Of a stretch of 64,000 bases of DNA, positions 35,140 through 46,979 are shown one piece after another. The position numbers and the translations under genes were made by a program. The notes beneath the pieces are model-generated. The model was not told the origin of the DNA and searched no databases. It saw nothing but the letters and a program-made list of their open reading frames with translations. Each line of letters begins with the position of its first letter. Within the stretch, counting starts at the first letter, position 1. The DNA is from Embiotoca jacksoni (taxonomy: Eukaryota; Chordata; Actinopteri; Embiotocidae): NCBI GenBank assembly GCA_022577435.1, contig JAKOON010000012.1:19646085-19710084 (forward strand), read 5' to 3'.

Positions 35140-36551
35140 AGGATGCTGTTGACTTTACAGATGGTCAACTGACAGTTGAAGCAGGTGCAGTGCACTTCAT
35201 GCTGAGAGGAGAAACCCTGTTGTGCTGTGCTGTTTCTCTAAATATAAACTTATCTCGTGCACACAAATAAAAAAATAAAAAATCTGTTTCGTGGTTTAAC
35301 TCCACAATTTTGTACAACATAGGTTTCAGTCTTTGCACATGCTTTCAGCAACTCATTTCTCACATACTGTATATAATGTCTTTAGAAGCAAATCTCTGAA
35401 TTTACTTTACACGATGTTTAAGTAGGATTATTTCTGCATTTTCATGTTTATTTACAACAGAGTGTTTTTAGATTACTTTATTGCTATTTGTACTTAAGTT
35501 TAGGATTTAAATACTTCTTCCATCACTGTCTGGTTGTTATGACTACAGCTTTGACCATATGTAAGAAGCTTGTAGGCAAGAGGAGTCACAGGTATTTTCT
35601 CAGAAAAAATTGGTTTTATTACCCAAAAGAAAAAAGAAACAATTTACAAAAATGTGTGACTAAAGTTCAGGGCCCATAAAAGAGGTCAACAAAACAGAAC
35701 TTAACTTACAAGTTAAACATGTTGACTGTACAAAAGTTAACTAAATATGTGCGCTACAAATAGAAACTAATGTACTGTAAAAACTGCCAAATAAATTGTA
35801 AGTAGGATGAATGAAACAAACCCATGTGTCATGTGATTTATTTAAATATGGAATGTGTTGTGACCAATCATAAATGAACTAGAATAACACAAATGAACAA
35901 ATGTAAGCTCAACTACAGGTGTGACTGGGAGAGGGTTCACCAACTTAAGCTTCCTTGTGTGGCTGCGAGTGCGGCCATCACATCATATTACCTCCATATT
36001 TATTACCAAAGGTAGAAGAAGTTTCCAGATCCTATGCAACAATTTCAAAGAATTCCACTGCCAGTTAAAGTCATGGCGGATTTAACTTTCTGAGCAGCAA
36101 CAGGGCAAACAATTTAATGTTGACCTGACAAAACATGGCACCGCCATCATTTCCCCAGATCCCTGGAAACCAACTAGTACCCTACTGATCAGTGTATCAA
36201 TCAGTAGTTTTTTGGGGGGGGAAATAATCATCTATCAATCAATCTCTCCATTGAAAGTAAAGCAAATGCCCTCACCCTGAGACTCTTTGTAAAAGTAATA
36301 CAATCAATAGAACTATATATATAAGTTTGTGAATCCCTGTCATCTGACATTTACATTCTGCCAAGTTTTTTAAAAAGAGAACAACTTTGAAAAGAGCTTG
36401 CTTGACACATCAGTACTGTGGTTTCCTATCATCCAACCGGTAATCATCCCTCTTTCAAGGAGTCCCTGTAGTTTCACATTTCAAATTGGTTCCATATGCA
36501 GAGCAGACAGTCTCCTGGGTTTCAACTGCCACATGGAGCAGAAGAGGAGGA

Positions 36552-36591
36552 ACTCTTCTCTTCTCTTCTCTTCTCTTCTCTTCTCTTCTCC
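36552..36591. repeat. (CTTCT)n microsatellite, about 8 units
   Basis: Homopyrimidine pentanucleotide repeat on the + strand, the second occurrence of this motif in the window. Confidence 0.97.
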
Positions 36592-37343
36592 TTTTATTTT
36601 AATATCAGTTTATTTTCATCTGTTTTTGCCAGTAGTTAATGTAAATAATAGAACTGCACAGATGGAGGCTGTGGCTGTACATTTCATTCAGTGAAAGTGA
36701 CAGATTAATTTGAATGTAGACGTTTCCAGAGTTACCTTTTGACTGTACAGTGCAAAACTTTTAGTAGCCAACAGTTCAACAGTCTGGTCCTCTGCAGATC
36801 TCAGGTCCTGCTACTGCTGTTCTGCAGTTTACGGGCCCCCATTGGAATTCATTGGCGGGCACATAAAACCCCTCCAGAGCCACAGTACAGTCAGCGGTTG
36901 TATGTTAAACATTGGGGACTACAGCTTATTGTGTTCTCAGCTGTGCTTTTCCTGCACGTCGGCTCCACGTCTGCGTCTGTGTGGGAGAGAGAAAGAAAAT
37001 AAAAAAAGAGGGTAGACGGACTTTTAACAACTGCAGTGATTGAGCCTGAATCAGTCGTCCACACACATTCCCTTAGCTTTCAGAAATGACAGGAGTGTGC
37101 TTAGGAGGCGCCAATCGTCCTGTTTGTTTCTCTCATATACACAGTAAAGATATTTCTGAGTCAGTGTGCACGAGGACCCAGAGCTCTGCTTGCTATACCA
37201 AAGTCAGCTGTAATGTCCCATCTTGTGTTTTCTTTTTATATTCTAGAGACATATTATGTGCGATATAAGTAGCCAATGCTATAATTAATAATTTTGCCTG
37301 AGGTAACACTGGCATGCATATTCACCCACACATCCCATACACT

Positions 37344-37355
37344 CACACACACACA

Positions 37356-37394
<39 letters not shown>
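37344..37394. repeat. (CA)n microsatellite
   Basis: CA dinucleotides with two CT interruptions near the left end. Confidence 0.96.
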
Positions 37395-37399
<5 letters not shown>

Positions 37400-38133
37400 G
37401 TACAGACACACATTTATGGAGCTTTTTTTTTTTTTTTCCCTGTTGCATTATGAATGACCCAGGAAATATGTGCTTCCGTCACCTTTAAATGTGGAGCATC
37501 GTGCCCAAATGGCTGAAGGGGAACCTCAAACAGATCAAACCCAAAGCCACAACCCCCTAGTTTTAGTGATTAATGGTTCAGAGTGTAGGATGTAGGAGGA
37601 TCTCCTAACAGAAATGGAACACAATAGGTGTGAAACAATCAATCGGAAGAGAAAATCAGGCAAAAGGCCCAGAATTATTTCTTATCACCACATGCAGCTG
37701 AGGAGATTGGCTGTAGCTTCAAATTACATTTTAAGAGGTGCCGTGAAAGGCTTTGGTACAGTTCTCAACAATGTTTACCATCGGCAAACATTATATGTTG
37801 TCATTTATATGTAAATGTCATAACTGTATTTTCTCTCATGAGACATTTTAACTCGTCAGACGTCACAGGAAAACTTTATGCCAAATTCAGGCTACCTGAC
37901 AGCAACACAATAACAGCCTGACCTGTAAGAGCTGTGGCACTTTAAATGGGTGTCAGCCATGACAGTTGTTGGTTTGATCCCATGTAGCGTATCATTGTGG
38001 AAAACAACCAAAAAAACCAGACCCAACCGATAAAGGACACATTCTAGCCAGGTGTTGAAAAGATTTGAATGCATCTTGCGTCTCTTAATCCTATTATGTT
38101 GTAGCAGATTCTGTAGAATATCCTGCAGAGCTT

Positions 38134-38637
38134 TAGCCTGGTGCGAACCCGACCCATTTTCACTGCACGAATATGGGTCTGGTCACCCTTCCATGGAGAA
38201 TCGTTTGCAGACGTTCCATCCTACCAGTTCATTTTAACCAGTCAGCCTGCACCAAAACCGTCCAACGCTCTGCCACCGCTGCAACTAACTACCGTGTACA
38301 ACAAAGCGTTTTATTCCTGAGCGCAGCGTATTTTTAAAGTTATTTTTAATGAATGCCAGCAGCGTAACGAGAGGTGCTGAGTGTTTATTCTGCACTGAGC
38401 TTGAACGTTCTGCCTTATTTTCCGTTCACTGAGAGTTGACCGAGAGTTGCGCTCGTCACAGTCACCAGCCGCCCAATCACAGTGAAGGAGGGGTGGGACA
38501 AACGTGGTTAACCACCGACACTGCTCGCTTGATTGGTCCGCCTTTCAGATTGGATGTGCGAACGCTACTATGAGCCGAGTTATAACACTTTTTTTTCACA
38601 GCGAAGAAAACTGAAGCTGTGAGCGACATCCAGGCTA
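38134..38637 (+). mobile_element. Non-autonomous hAT-like element with target-site duplication
   Basis: Terminal repeats TAGCCTGG and CCAGGCTA bound a 504-bp element. Left flank GCAGAGCTT and right flank GCAGATCTT form a duplication with one mismatch, consistent with the 8-bp duplications of hAT transposons. The interior has no transposase. It is CpG-rich and carries a CCAAT (38474) and an ATTGG (38533), which could be NF-Y sites. A related piece lies at 42588-42717. Confidence 0.65.
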
Positions 38638-41600
38638 GCAGATCTTAAAAACCCTGATCTGAGACATCATGGTTTCAATGTGGGCAGAATGAAGAAAATC
38701 AGAACACTATCAACACATGATCAAATGCACAGACCCAGTAATCAAATGTAATGACTTCCATTTAGTGTGTGTTTTGATAGTTCATACTAGCTATATATAG
38801 AATTATCTGAAAACACTGATAACACTGTGTATGGACACAATTTATGCCACCAACAAATAGTCAGAGAAGGCGGTATAAGATATTTCAAGCATATTACTCA
38901 GTGTTGTTGAACCTTTTAGTTCATTTATATTAATGGCTTTGATTTGGCCCCTAGGCCAATGTTTAACTTGGCATTTCATTGAATGTGTATACAGTCTGGT
39001 CTAAAGGTTTATTTGACGCGTTTACAATATACTGAAGCAGCTAAACCAGTGACAGAATAAATAAAAGATGTTTAGCAAGCACATTCATAAAACAGCAGCC
39101 AATGGAAAGATGCAGTCACACTTCTGTCTCGCTACTGCTGGCATTTGTGCGACCGTATGTCGAAGGAATGAGTTTCTGCTCTCCGAAGCTTTGTGGCATT
39201 GGTTTTGTAGAGCAGTGAAACTGGACAGAGAACAAAAGGAGAGATTTTTAGTGCAGTGAAAGTAACTTCAGAGGTGCTTTGACTCCCACTCAATGTGTCG
39301 CGAGTACAACTCTGAGAGGACGCTGTCCACACAACCATCTGCTGCTCGTCTCTGTGTGGGGATTGCCGGGGTTTCGCTGAGCACTCATATTGTGCAGTGT
39401 GACTTCTTTGAGTAAACCAAGTAGTGGGTGGTAAAAAGACAAAGAAGTAAGAAGGTAGATAGCTGGGGGTTAGAACACAATGACCGATAAAAGGCTGGAA
39501 TAAGCATGGAAACGCTCAAGTGTTTATAGTCAGTCTTTATAGTGGACATGTTCTAACAGCCGAGAGCTAATAGCTATTTGCTTTATGACGCCTGATGGGT
39601 TTGCACTGGCTATGTTTTCACATCACTTTAGAGCCTTTTAGACAAGGATAGAAATTCTTGGAAAAACACTGCTAAGTACGTCCTCTACTTTATTTCCCCT
39701 TCTTTCTGTCCATTTGCTCCTCCAGCTTGTTTGTAAAAATAAAACAACCAGGTTGGTTGCCAGGCCATAAAAATGACACCTGTGAGGTTGCCAATGTTTG
39801 TCGGGCCTTCCATTAGTCAGTCCACTGCTGTTGCCCACAATTTTGTCCTCCATCTGGCCATCTGTCAGTCTGTCTGTACAGAATTTTCATACAAAACAAT
39901 TTATCCTGACACTTGCCAGATTGCAAAGTTCCTCAGCGGTGGTGGTGGGCGGTGAAGGTGTCACTGTTTGGTGAAAAGTTATCTTCATAAACAAAAAATA
40001 CAAAATGTTTTTGGGCAGATTGACAGGACATTTTTGGACGACACACACTTCTCCAAGGACTAAATATAAAGGTTTGAAGGTGCTATTTGTAAAACGTAAT
40101 CCCATGTTGTAAAACCATTTTGTACACTAGTAGTTGATAGTGAGTCACTGCAGCTTCCAGGCAGTCGGCCTTCCATTTGGTGTTAGACCTGCATCTGCGA
40201 TCTATTAGATTATGTGACCTACAGTGCTGGTTAGGTTGGTTTGGTTTAGGTATGAAGAGTAAGGGTAGAAATATCAGGGCAGGTCACAAAATCTGATGGG
40301 TCACAAATTTAGATGTAACACAGACTCCCTGAGTTTTGGCAGTTTGGTAGATTCTTGCCCTGCAATTAGTTAGTTGCAGGCTTTTTCTATAACTAATGAT
40401 TGTAAAGTTGGATTGTATGAACCCAGTAGTGGGTGGATTGAAAAAAAACAGCTGGTTAAGTCTGTAGTTTACATTATAACTTATAACCATGTTTGGCAAG
40501 ATCATAGTAGTAAGAATAAAAACAAATAAAAAAAAACATCAACACTATTTAGAATGTTTTTTGGTACATTTAGTGCTGTCGTCAGCTGCCCTGAAGATCC
40601 GTTTTGAATTGTCCAAACAAGGTCTGCTCTTTTCTACATAAGTGGCCTCAGTTTGGTCACATTGAGCCATATTAACTGGGCAGAATCGTGGATTGACAAA
40701 CAGCTAACTTAACATATTAACACCGTCAGTAACCTTATACAGAGGTGTTCTGGGAAAGAAATTCAGCCCTTTACTTACACACTAGGACAGAATCTCCCGC
40801 AGCTCGCTCTCATGGGCACCATCAATGACAGGCACACAGAGACTGCCAGTAAAGAGACAGTGTCGATAAAAACTTTACTTGTCCTGGAATACCTGATGCA
40901 GCGTAAATCGCTAACATTTATTAACTATTCCTGCAAACCCGCTACTAGCATTAAAAGCTGTTAACTTACCAGCCTCGACCACTAGAGCCATAATGATGTT
41001 GAAGTTTATGGTTTTGAGTTAAATATCTCAATAACTAGACTGGATTTCCAATTTAATTTCAATTTCTTATACAGTACCACAAAAGCAATGGTATTTACAT
41101 GAACTTCTAGTCAGTGGTCATGAGCATATTTTAGCATGCTAACGTGCTGAACTAAGATGTTAAAGTATCAATTTCTCTGTTTGTCTGTCTGTTAAATACT
41201 TGTGCAGTCTCAGGAGAGGCACCAAGAAGTGAAGAAGTTGTGCCGGCACTCATCTTCCAGCCCTGAAGAGATGTAATCATGATAAGATTATGTTCAGCCA
41301 GCAAAAACAAATAGGAGACTAAACTTTTTGCTATTTGGAGCCCAAATGTAGTCAGTTTCTCATTTTGAAAATCAGCATTGGTTATGTTTTGACTCCCAAT
41401 TCTCCCAGCAAATGTTCGCTCCCATGCAGCACCTTCCTCTTAGAAGAATGGAATGTGTGTTGGGAACCAAATTTAACCACGTGTGTGCTTCCGTTGCAGC
41501 CATATGGAGTGAAGATTTTGTGCCACGAAGTAATTACTTTCAGAGCTGGGATCTGATGTCTGGGCTTCATTTTACACAAAGAGATGAAATAGAGCACTGC

Positions 41601-42170
41601 ATTCTTCATTCATTTGCCAAAGGGGGGGGGGGGGGGGGAAATCGAGTTTGTTCACTCACAACAAAGCTTTTTAACAAAGCTTTCTCACTTCAAGGTGAGA
41701 TTGCTTTGGGACTTTGAAATAGAAAGAGAGGTTTTGTGACTGCCTGTGGTACATATGAGGTAGCTTTTGGAAAATGGGAAACAGCCAGAAGCAGATGGAA
41801 GTTTTTACAGGAAGACTTTTTTTTTTTTTTTTTTTCAAATAATAATAAGATTTTCCCCCATAGACAGAAAGAAACACTTAAACTTAATAAATAGATACAT
41901 CTATAGAAGACAGAGTTGGTTGAGTTTTTTGTGTTTTTATTATCTGTCAAAAAGACTCATTAACTACCCGATTCAAAGGGACTTTCTTGTTTAAATTGAT
42001 GTGTAATCAAACAACTCATTAGATGTCACCCTTCCAGAGAATAAAGTGTGAATGAATTCAAATGGACATGCTGCAGTGTTGCCAAATGATAGAACAAATA
42101 ATCATGCAATGCCTACAAAATTATCACATTTCAGCAGAAAGTATGGATCATCCGGACTATAGTTTGTATA
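38638..42170. other. Intronic (inferred)
   Basis: AT-rich with the G17 and T19 runs. No exon or element recognised. Confidence 0.5.
41622..41638. repeat. G17 homopolymer
   Basis: Seventeen consecutive G. A T19 run follows at 41817-41835. Confidence 0.97.
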
Positions 42171-42480
42171 TACAAGGGTAAATCAATAAGTTCTTAGACT
42201 ACTGCTGCTCCTGTGCGCGCACGGAGCAGGAGCAAGGCTTAACCCTAAGGAACTGGTTCAAATTCCGTCGCTGGATCATCATCAATTCCTAAGATAGACA
42301 CGTTTATGTGCGCAGTGGACCAGGTGCTTCTGCGATTTCTCCCTGGACATGACCAGAGGGCGCACATCACATTTTGTATCAAACTCTGGAAATCTGCAAG
42401 ACACCCTAACAATGCTTCTATTGCATCAAATGTGATGCACATGTACAACAATGCAATTTTAGTCATAATATTGCTAGGCT
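42171..42480 (+). mobile_element. Mariner-like remnant
   Basis: Begins TACAAGGGTAAATCAATAAG, which matches 24 of 30 positions with the sequence at 20907. Both look like mariner terminal repeats. Downstream a frame from about 42306 reads DQRAHITFCIKLWKSA, resembling the N-terminal (Q-R-x-x-I-K-F-C-x-K-L-G-K-S-A) segment of mariner transposases, after which frameshifts take over. No catalytic residues or second end found. Confidence 0.45.
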
Positions 42481-42587
42481 ACCAGACTCAAAATCCCTGT
42501 ATGACTATATGGATCAGGATGCCCTCCATAACAAATGGTTTGAAGCATCCTACTGGGCCAAGACCATGGGTTCATTTTGAAAGCACT

Positions 42588-42717
42588 TAACCATCGACGC
42601 TGGTCGCTGATTAGTTCACCCTTGAAAGTGGCTGAGGGAATGTTAAGCTGGGTTTCAAGACTATAATCACAGTGAAGAAACCTGAAGCTGTGAGCAATGG
42701 TCTGACAAAGCCAGACT
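42588..42717 (+). mobile_element. Fragment related to the hAT-like element
   Basis: ACCATCGACGCTGGTCGCTG, AGTGAAGAAACCTGAAGCTG and the end CCAGACTA correspond to the right third of the element at 38134-38637 (ACCACCGACACTGCTCGCTT, AGCGAAGAAAACTGAAGCTG, CCAGGCTA). No left end found. Confidence 0.55.
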
Positions 42718-43214
42718 AATAGAGCTGTGCCATATCATATTGTTCACGATAATACCAGTATCATTTTTAATTCTATTAAAAAAAGTTTGACGTGTTGACA
42801 TAATAACGGAATGACAGCTGTTATGTGGTGAGGTGTAACAGGACCCAAACGCAGGCACACAGACTCGGGTATAAGTTCAAAACACAGTCTTTATTGAACA
42901 CAGGGGTGGTACCTACAGTCTTATTCCTCCCGTGTCGGGAGGGAAACTCCACCGACTCTCACTGGGGCTCTGGTCCGGGCAATGTCTGGCAGCAAGGATC
43001 CGTAAACACGGTTGACTGACCGACGGACAGGCAGGCAGGCAGACAGGCAGCGGGGCGTGGCTCCACTGGGGGAATCCCGAGGTCCTCCACAGTGGGCGTC
43101 GGGCTGACGTAGCGTTGGGACCGAGGCCTCGCTGGGGGAATCCCAAGGTCCTCCACAGTGAGCGGCAACAGACTGGCTACTGGAGTTCCTGGGCAGCACT
43201 GACTGGCAACACTG

Positions 43215-43299
43215 AAGCACCTGGAATTCACAGGCGGTCTCCCATCCAAGTACTAACCAGGCCTGACCCTGCTTAGCTTCTGAGATCAGACAAGATGGG
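43215..43299 (-). pseudogene. Truncated 5S rRNA pseudogene
   Basis: The reverse complement matches about nucleotides 27-111 of vertebrate 5S rRNA. It includes the box A region (AAGCTAAGCAGGG), the intermediate element and box C (TGGATGGGAGACCGCCTG), all nearly unchanged. The first 26 or so and the last 10 or so nucleotides are absent. Several differences are CpG to TpG/CpA (for example GATCTCAGAAG for GATCTCGGAAG), as expected of an old methylated copy. It is embedded in a GC-rich interspersed repeat. It could also derive from a 5S-derived SINE. Confidence 0.85.
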
Positions 43300-43378
43300 G
43301 AGCACTGACTAATAGTTCGGACTGAGAGCACTGACCAGGTTGCAGAACGAGAGCAGGAGCAGGAGCAGCCACAGGAAC

Positions 43379-43406
43379 AAACGGACGGACGGACGGACGG
43401 ACGGAC
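43379..43406. repeat. (GGAC)n tetranucleotide repeat
   Basis: About seven units inside the GC-rich repeat region. Confidence 0.95.
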
Positions 43407-44518
43407 TGGTATGTTTGGCCGTGACTTCCAGTGACTTGCAGTATGGAGCGACAAACAATGACTGCAAGGGCAGGGTAAATACAGTCCGGGGAGGTGATCA
43501 GGGGAATGAGCCACCTGCAGGTGGTGATTGGGAAGAGTGGTGGCAGCTGCTCAGTCCGGTGAGGGTTGTGGCCATGGGAGGTGACAGGAGGCGGGGAGAG
43601 GTGGACACAGAACACATGGGGAATCAATAACAAACAGACAGGGGACTGACAGCACACATGAGGAGAAGTGACTGGGGACTTGCTGAAAGCAACTCAATAA
43701 TGAAGGAGTTAGTGCCAAAAGTGACTTTAAAAGTGTGGAAGTGATTTGATTCCAGAATATCAGACGTACAACATACTTTGGTGTATGAAAGCTGTAACAG
43801 CAAAAGGTGGCAATAACACAGACTAATTTCATTACTTCAGGCAGAAACACCCAGTTAAGGACAAGGAGAGCCAAAAACTCTGTAAGACATGCTAATGTGA
43901 GTACTAAATGTACCACACAAACTACATTAACTCAGCATAGTTTTGACAAATCTTTGGCAAGCTATAAACAATAGAAAGAAATTACTGATGACGTCACATT
44001 TTTTTTAACAAATGATATGATGCCTATCCAAACAGTTTATTAAAAAGATGGACCACAGATAGAACAGACAAACTACTTTCTCGAGGACCACACACGGAAA
44101 AACATTGTGAATGGTTTCAGAGTTTCTCCAGTCGCGGAATCTCACAGAAGAGTAACAGGTCTGTGACAATTGATAAGTGGGTCAAACATCGTCAAAGCTA
44201 TCAAACTGAATAACTGGACAAGACAGTCGTGCTTTGTCTTCACGTTGCCATTGGTAAGTTTCCTTTATGCTTCCCTGTGAGATTTTGATTTGGGTGTTAA
44301 AGTAGCACATAGCCTCCGAGTTCCCCCTTAATGTACATTAGGATGTGTTAAGCCTTCTAGACTTGAGTGAGTTATTTAACTCTATTCTACTGTAATCACT
44401 CTTACAAGGATGTTAGACAACTATTACAATGGAATAATGTCATGCAGGATAGGCAAATATGAGATGATGTAAAATATTGAGTAAATAGTTTATTTTCAGC
44501 GGGGAGGTGCCTGAGGTG

Positions 44519-44550
<32 letters not shown>
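44519..44550. repeat. (TA)n microsatellite
   Basis: About 16 AT units, followed by further AT-rich sequence. Confidence 0.95.
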
Positions 44551-44555
<5 letters not shown>

Positions 44556-45034
44556 TATACAGTACTTTTTTTTATTTATGTTTTAAAATGTGGGTAATGT
44601 TACACAGACCTTGAAATTGCATTGAAAAGTAATGTTTCATTTTGTGCAAAATTCACGTTGATATTAAAGGAAGGATTTCTACCCGTCTTTCTTCTCCTAC
44701 TTTCTCTCTCTGTCTGCAGAGAAAAGTATCGAGGACGCCGGTCTACAGCCTTCTGGCCACTGGACATTTTTTAAATGTCTGCCTCTTCTGCTGATGCGGT
44801 GAGCATGGCTGGAAGGTTCCTCTGCAGGTTCCGCTGATGGTCTCAAAATTTTCCCATGTGCTTCATCTCCTGAATGCATCCTTGCATGCGAGCGAGTGCA
44901 AGTCTACGAGTGGCGTGTGTTAATGAGACGAGCTCAGGGAAGCTGTCTGTGAGCCGCTTTGCAACCCATTCACCTGACCTTTGTCGAAAATAACAAACAA
45001 ATACAGAGTAATATTTTCATACATTGTATAATAT

Positions 45035-45238
45035 TCATAAGTGATAAATACCTGTCATTATTGCTGCACCATCAGTCCCAAGACCATACAGTCTGTCTGT
45101 TGGGAGCTCCTTTTTCTGCATGATGTCCTTTGCAGCAGCAACAACCGAATCAGCTTTACAATCGTCCTGGGATACTGTGTCAAGGAACTGATTAAGCACA
45201 TGCCCCTCTATCTTAAATAAAGTTCTGCTTACTGGCAC
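45035..45238 (-). pseudogene. Fragment of a hAT-type (ZNF862/DUF4371-like) transposase-related protein
   Basis: The minus-strand frame reads F-L-D-T-V-S-Q-D-D-C-K-A-D, then L-Y-G-L-G-T-D-G-A-A-I-M-T-G. The G-x-G/S-T-D-G-A-A-x-M-T-G core is characteristic of hAT-derived proteins with the catalytic aspartate. About 68 codons are open. Neighbouring minus-strand frames (44697-44879 and 45456-45665) may be further pieces but show no motif I recognise. Whether this is a transposon fossil or part of a decayed domesticated gene is unclear. Confidence 0.5.
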
Positions 45239-46979
45239 ATGATTCTACGGTATTGGTATGACTTTTTTGATTTCACCTTTTAACACCTCCAACATATCTG
45301 ATTTGTATGTCCAGCTGTCGGCTTAAACATCTATAGTTTGATCCATATGCTAATTACTTGAGACCTAATATCCTCCAGGATGGGCTTCTCAATTATTCCT
45401 GCCAGGATCTCCCAACATCTCGTCAATTTATCTGTGGGATCTGTAAATTGTTTTTCTAATCCACTTTTGGATTAGGACACACACAACCACTTAGATGCCG
45501 TAAAATGTGTTGAATTTTGTATGCTCTCCTGCCCTGCCTCCAAGCATACGTTCGACAGACCTTCTGCAGCCGCTCCGCTGCTCTGGCATCCTCCAGGAGT
45601 AAAAAAGAAGCTGTCCAGCGCGCTACTGCTGGTATATATGGAGAGCGAGAAATCAGCAACACCAAACACTTGCGCTAATTAACTCTCCCTGGCACCAATC
45701 CCTGAACCACTCCCCCAATCAGTCCCTCCTGCAGCTGACCCACAACCACATCATCATTTACCATGTACATGAATCTGTAACTGTTCATTTAAAGAAATAG
45801 TTTCCATTTAAATCAGGTTTGGCTTAAGTTTGCAAAATAGTCAATAGACTAAATAGGTTTGAGTACTTGCTGTGGTGCGCTATTTCGTTTATAACAAGCC
45901 AATAAAGGCGTTTGAATCATCCAACAATTGCTTCATGCTCCATTATTATAAAGGGGAGGAAGCTTTCACCACTGAGTAGCAAAGAAATACCCTCTTAAAT
46001 GGCACTTTCACTTTAGTGAAGGACCTGAAATGTAATTTTTTTTGTGGGCAAAAGACGAACACTGATGAAGGCTTCTTGCTGAAACGCGTTCGTTTTTTTG
46101 TTATATTGATTTGTGTGTGCAAGACTTTTGTTTGTTTTGATTCTGCGTTCAGACTGGAGAATACATGGAGAATACTAATTATATGCTATGCTGATATTTA
46201 TCAAACTTTTATGATGAAAAGGTTAGTGATTAACCATTAACAAGAGGACATAGCCAGTGAAAGCAGTGGAAGTCATCCACTGCAGCCGCTTCACAATGTA
46301 AACCCTTCAGTGCTGCGAAAAAAGGATTTTTCATACAAGATGACTCTTGTATGAAATTTGTATGCATTTAAAACTTGCAGTTTTGGCCACCTGGTGGCAG
46401 CACAACAGCCTGTAAACACATGTATTTATTATTTGACTGTTAGCAAACAAATGTTTACAGTACACATCCAGCAGAAACAGATCGACTTAAGCATACATTT
46501 TGAGTCATTTCCCTGATCCAATATTTATACTTGATTTTTAACTCTCTTGTTGGTCACCACCAACTCCTGACAAAACTATCTCTTTAGCTGCTGATTGCTT
46601 CACTCTCTTCACCTGCTAGTTGCCTTTGCTAATTTGAGCAGAAAGTTGGGGTTGAGCTGAAAGATCAAGTGAAATTTCTTTGTTCACCTTATGTGTTGTC
46701 ACTTTTACCATCATAAATGTGAAAAAAAAAAATCAGTGCAGCTTTTGTTTTGATCCCATCAGTGCTATCAAATGAGTCAATGACTTCACTTTTATATTAC
46801 AAGTACATTTGGAAAGGGCATATTGTACAGGATCTGTTATTATTGTATATTATATTTTTACATAGTTATTGGAGGAAAAGTTGGACGTTTATGGCCGCCC
46901 CTAAAAGCTGATAAGTGAAATCATCCGTTGGAGGTGCCTCAGTCAACTGAGATTTTCTCAGGTCCTGCTGTGTTTTAGG

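Larger units (their letters stand above)
35140..38133. other. Intronic (inferred), no feature but microsatellites
   Basis: AT-rich with (CTTCT)n and (CA)n tracts. No exon or element recognised. Confidence 0.5.
42830..43660. repeat. GC-rich unclassified interspersed-repeat region
   Basis: Noticeably more GC-rich than its surroundings. It includes AACAGGACCCAAACGCAGGC and AAACACAGTCTTTATTGAAC, a pattern I associate with a widespread fish repeat. It also has two copies of a block containing CTGGGGGAATCCC and GGTCCTCCACAGTG (about 43062-43100 and 43130-43165), a (GGCA)n run at 43029-43052, the 5S pseudogene and a (GGAC)n tract at 43379-43406. Long frames here on both strands are by-products of composition. 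Confidence 0.55.

Noticed and set aside
42921..43514. 197-codon minus-strand frame in the GC-rich repeat region
   Set aside because: It crosses a 5S pseudogene and tandem repeats and has no domain. The frame is explained by composition.
46330..46355. 10-bp perfect stem (TTCATACAAG / CTTGTATGAA) with 6-nt loop
   Set aside because: Short and AT-rich, within what chance allows in 64 kb. No neighbouring signal.
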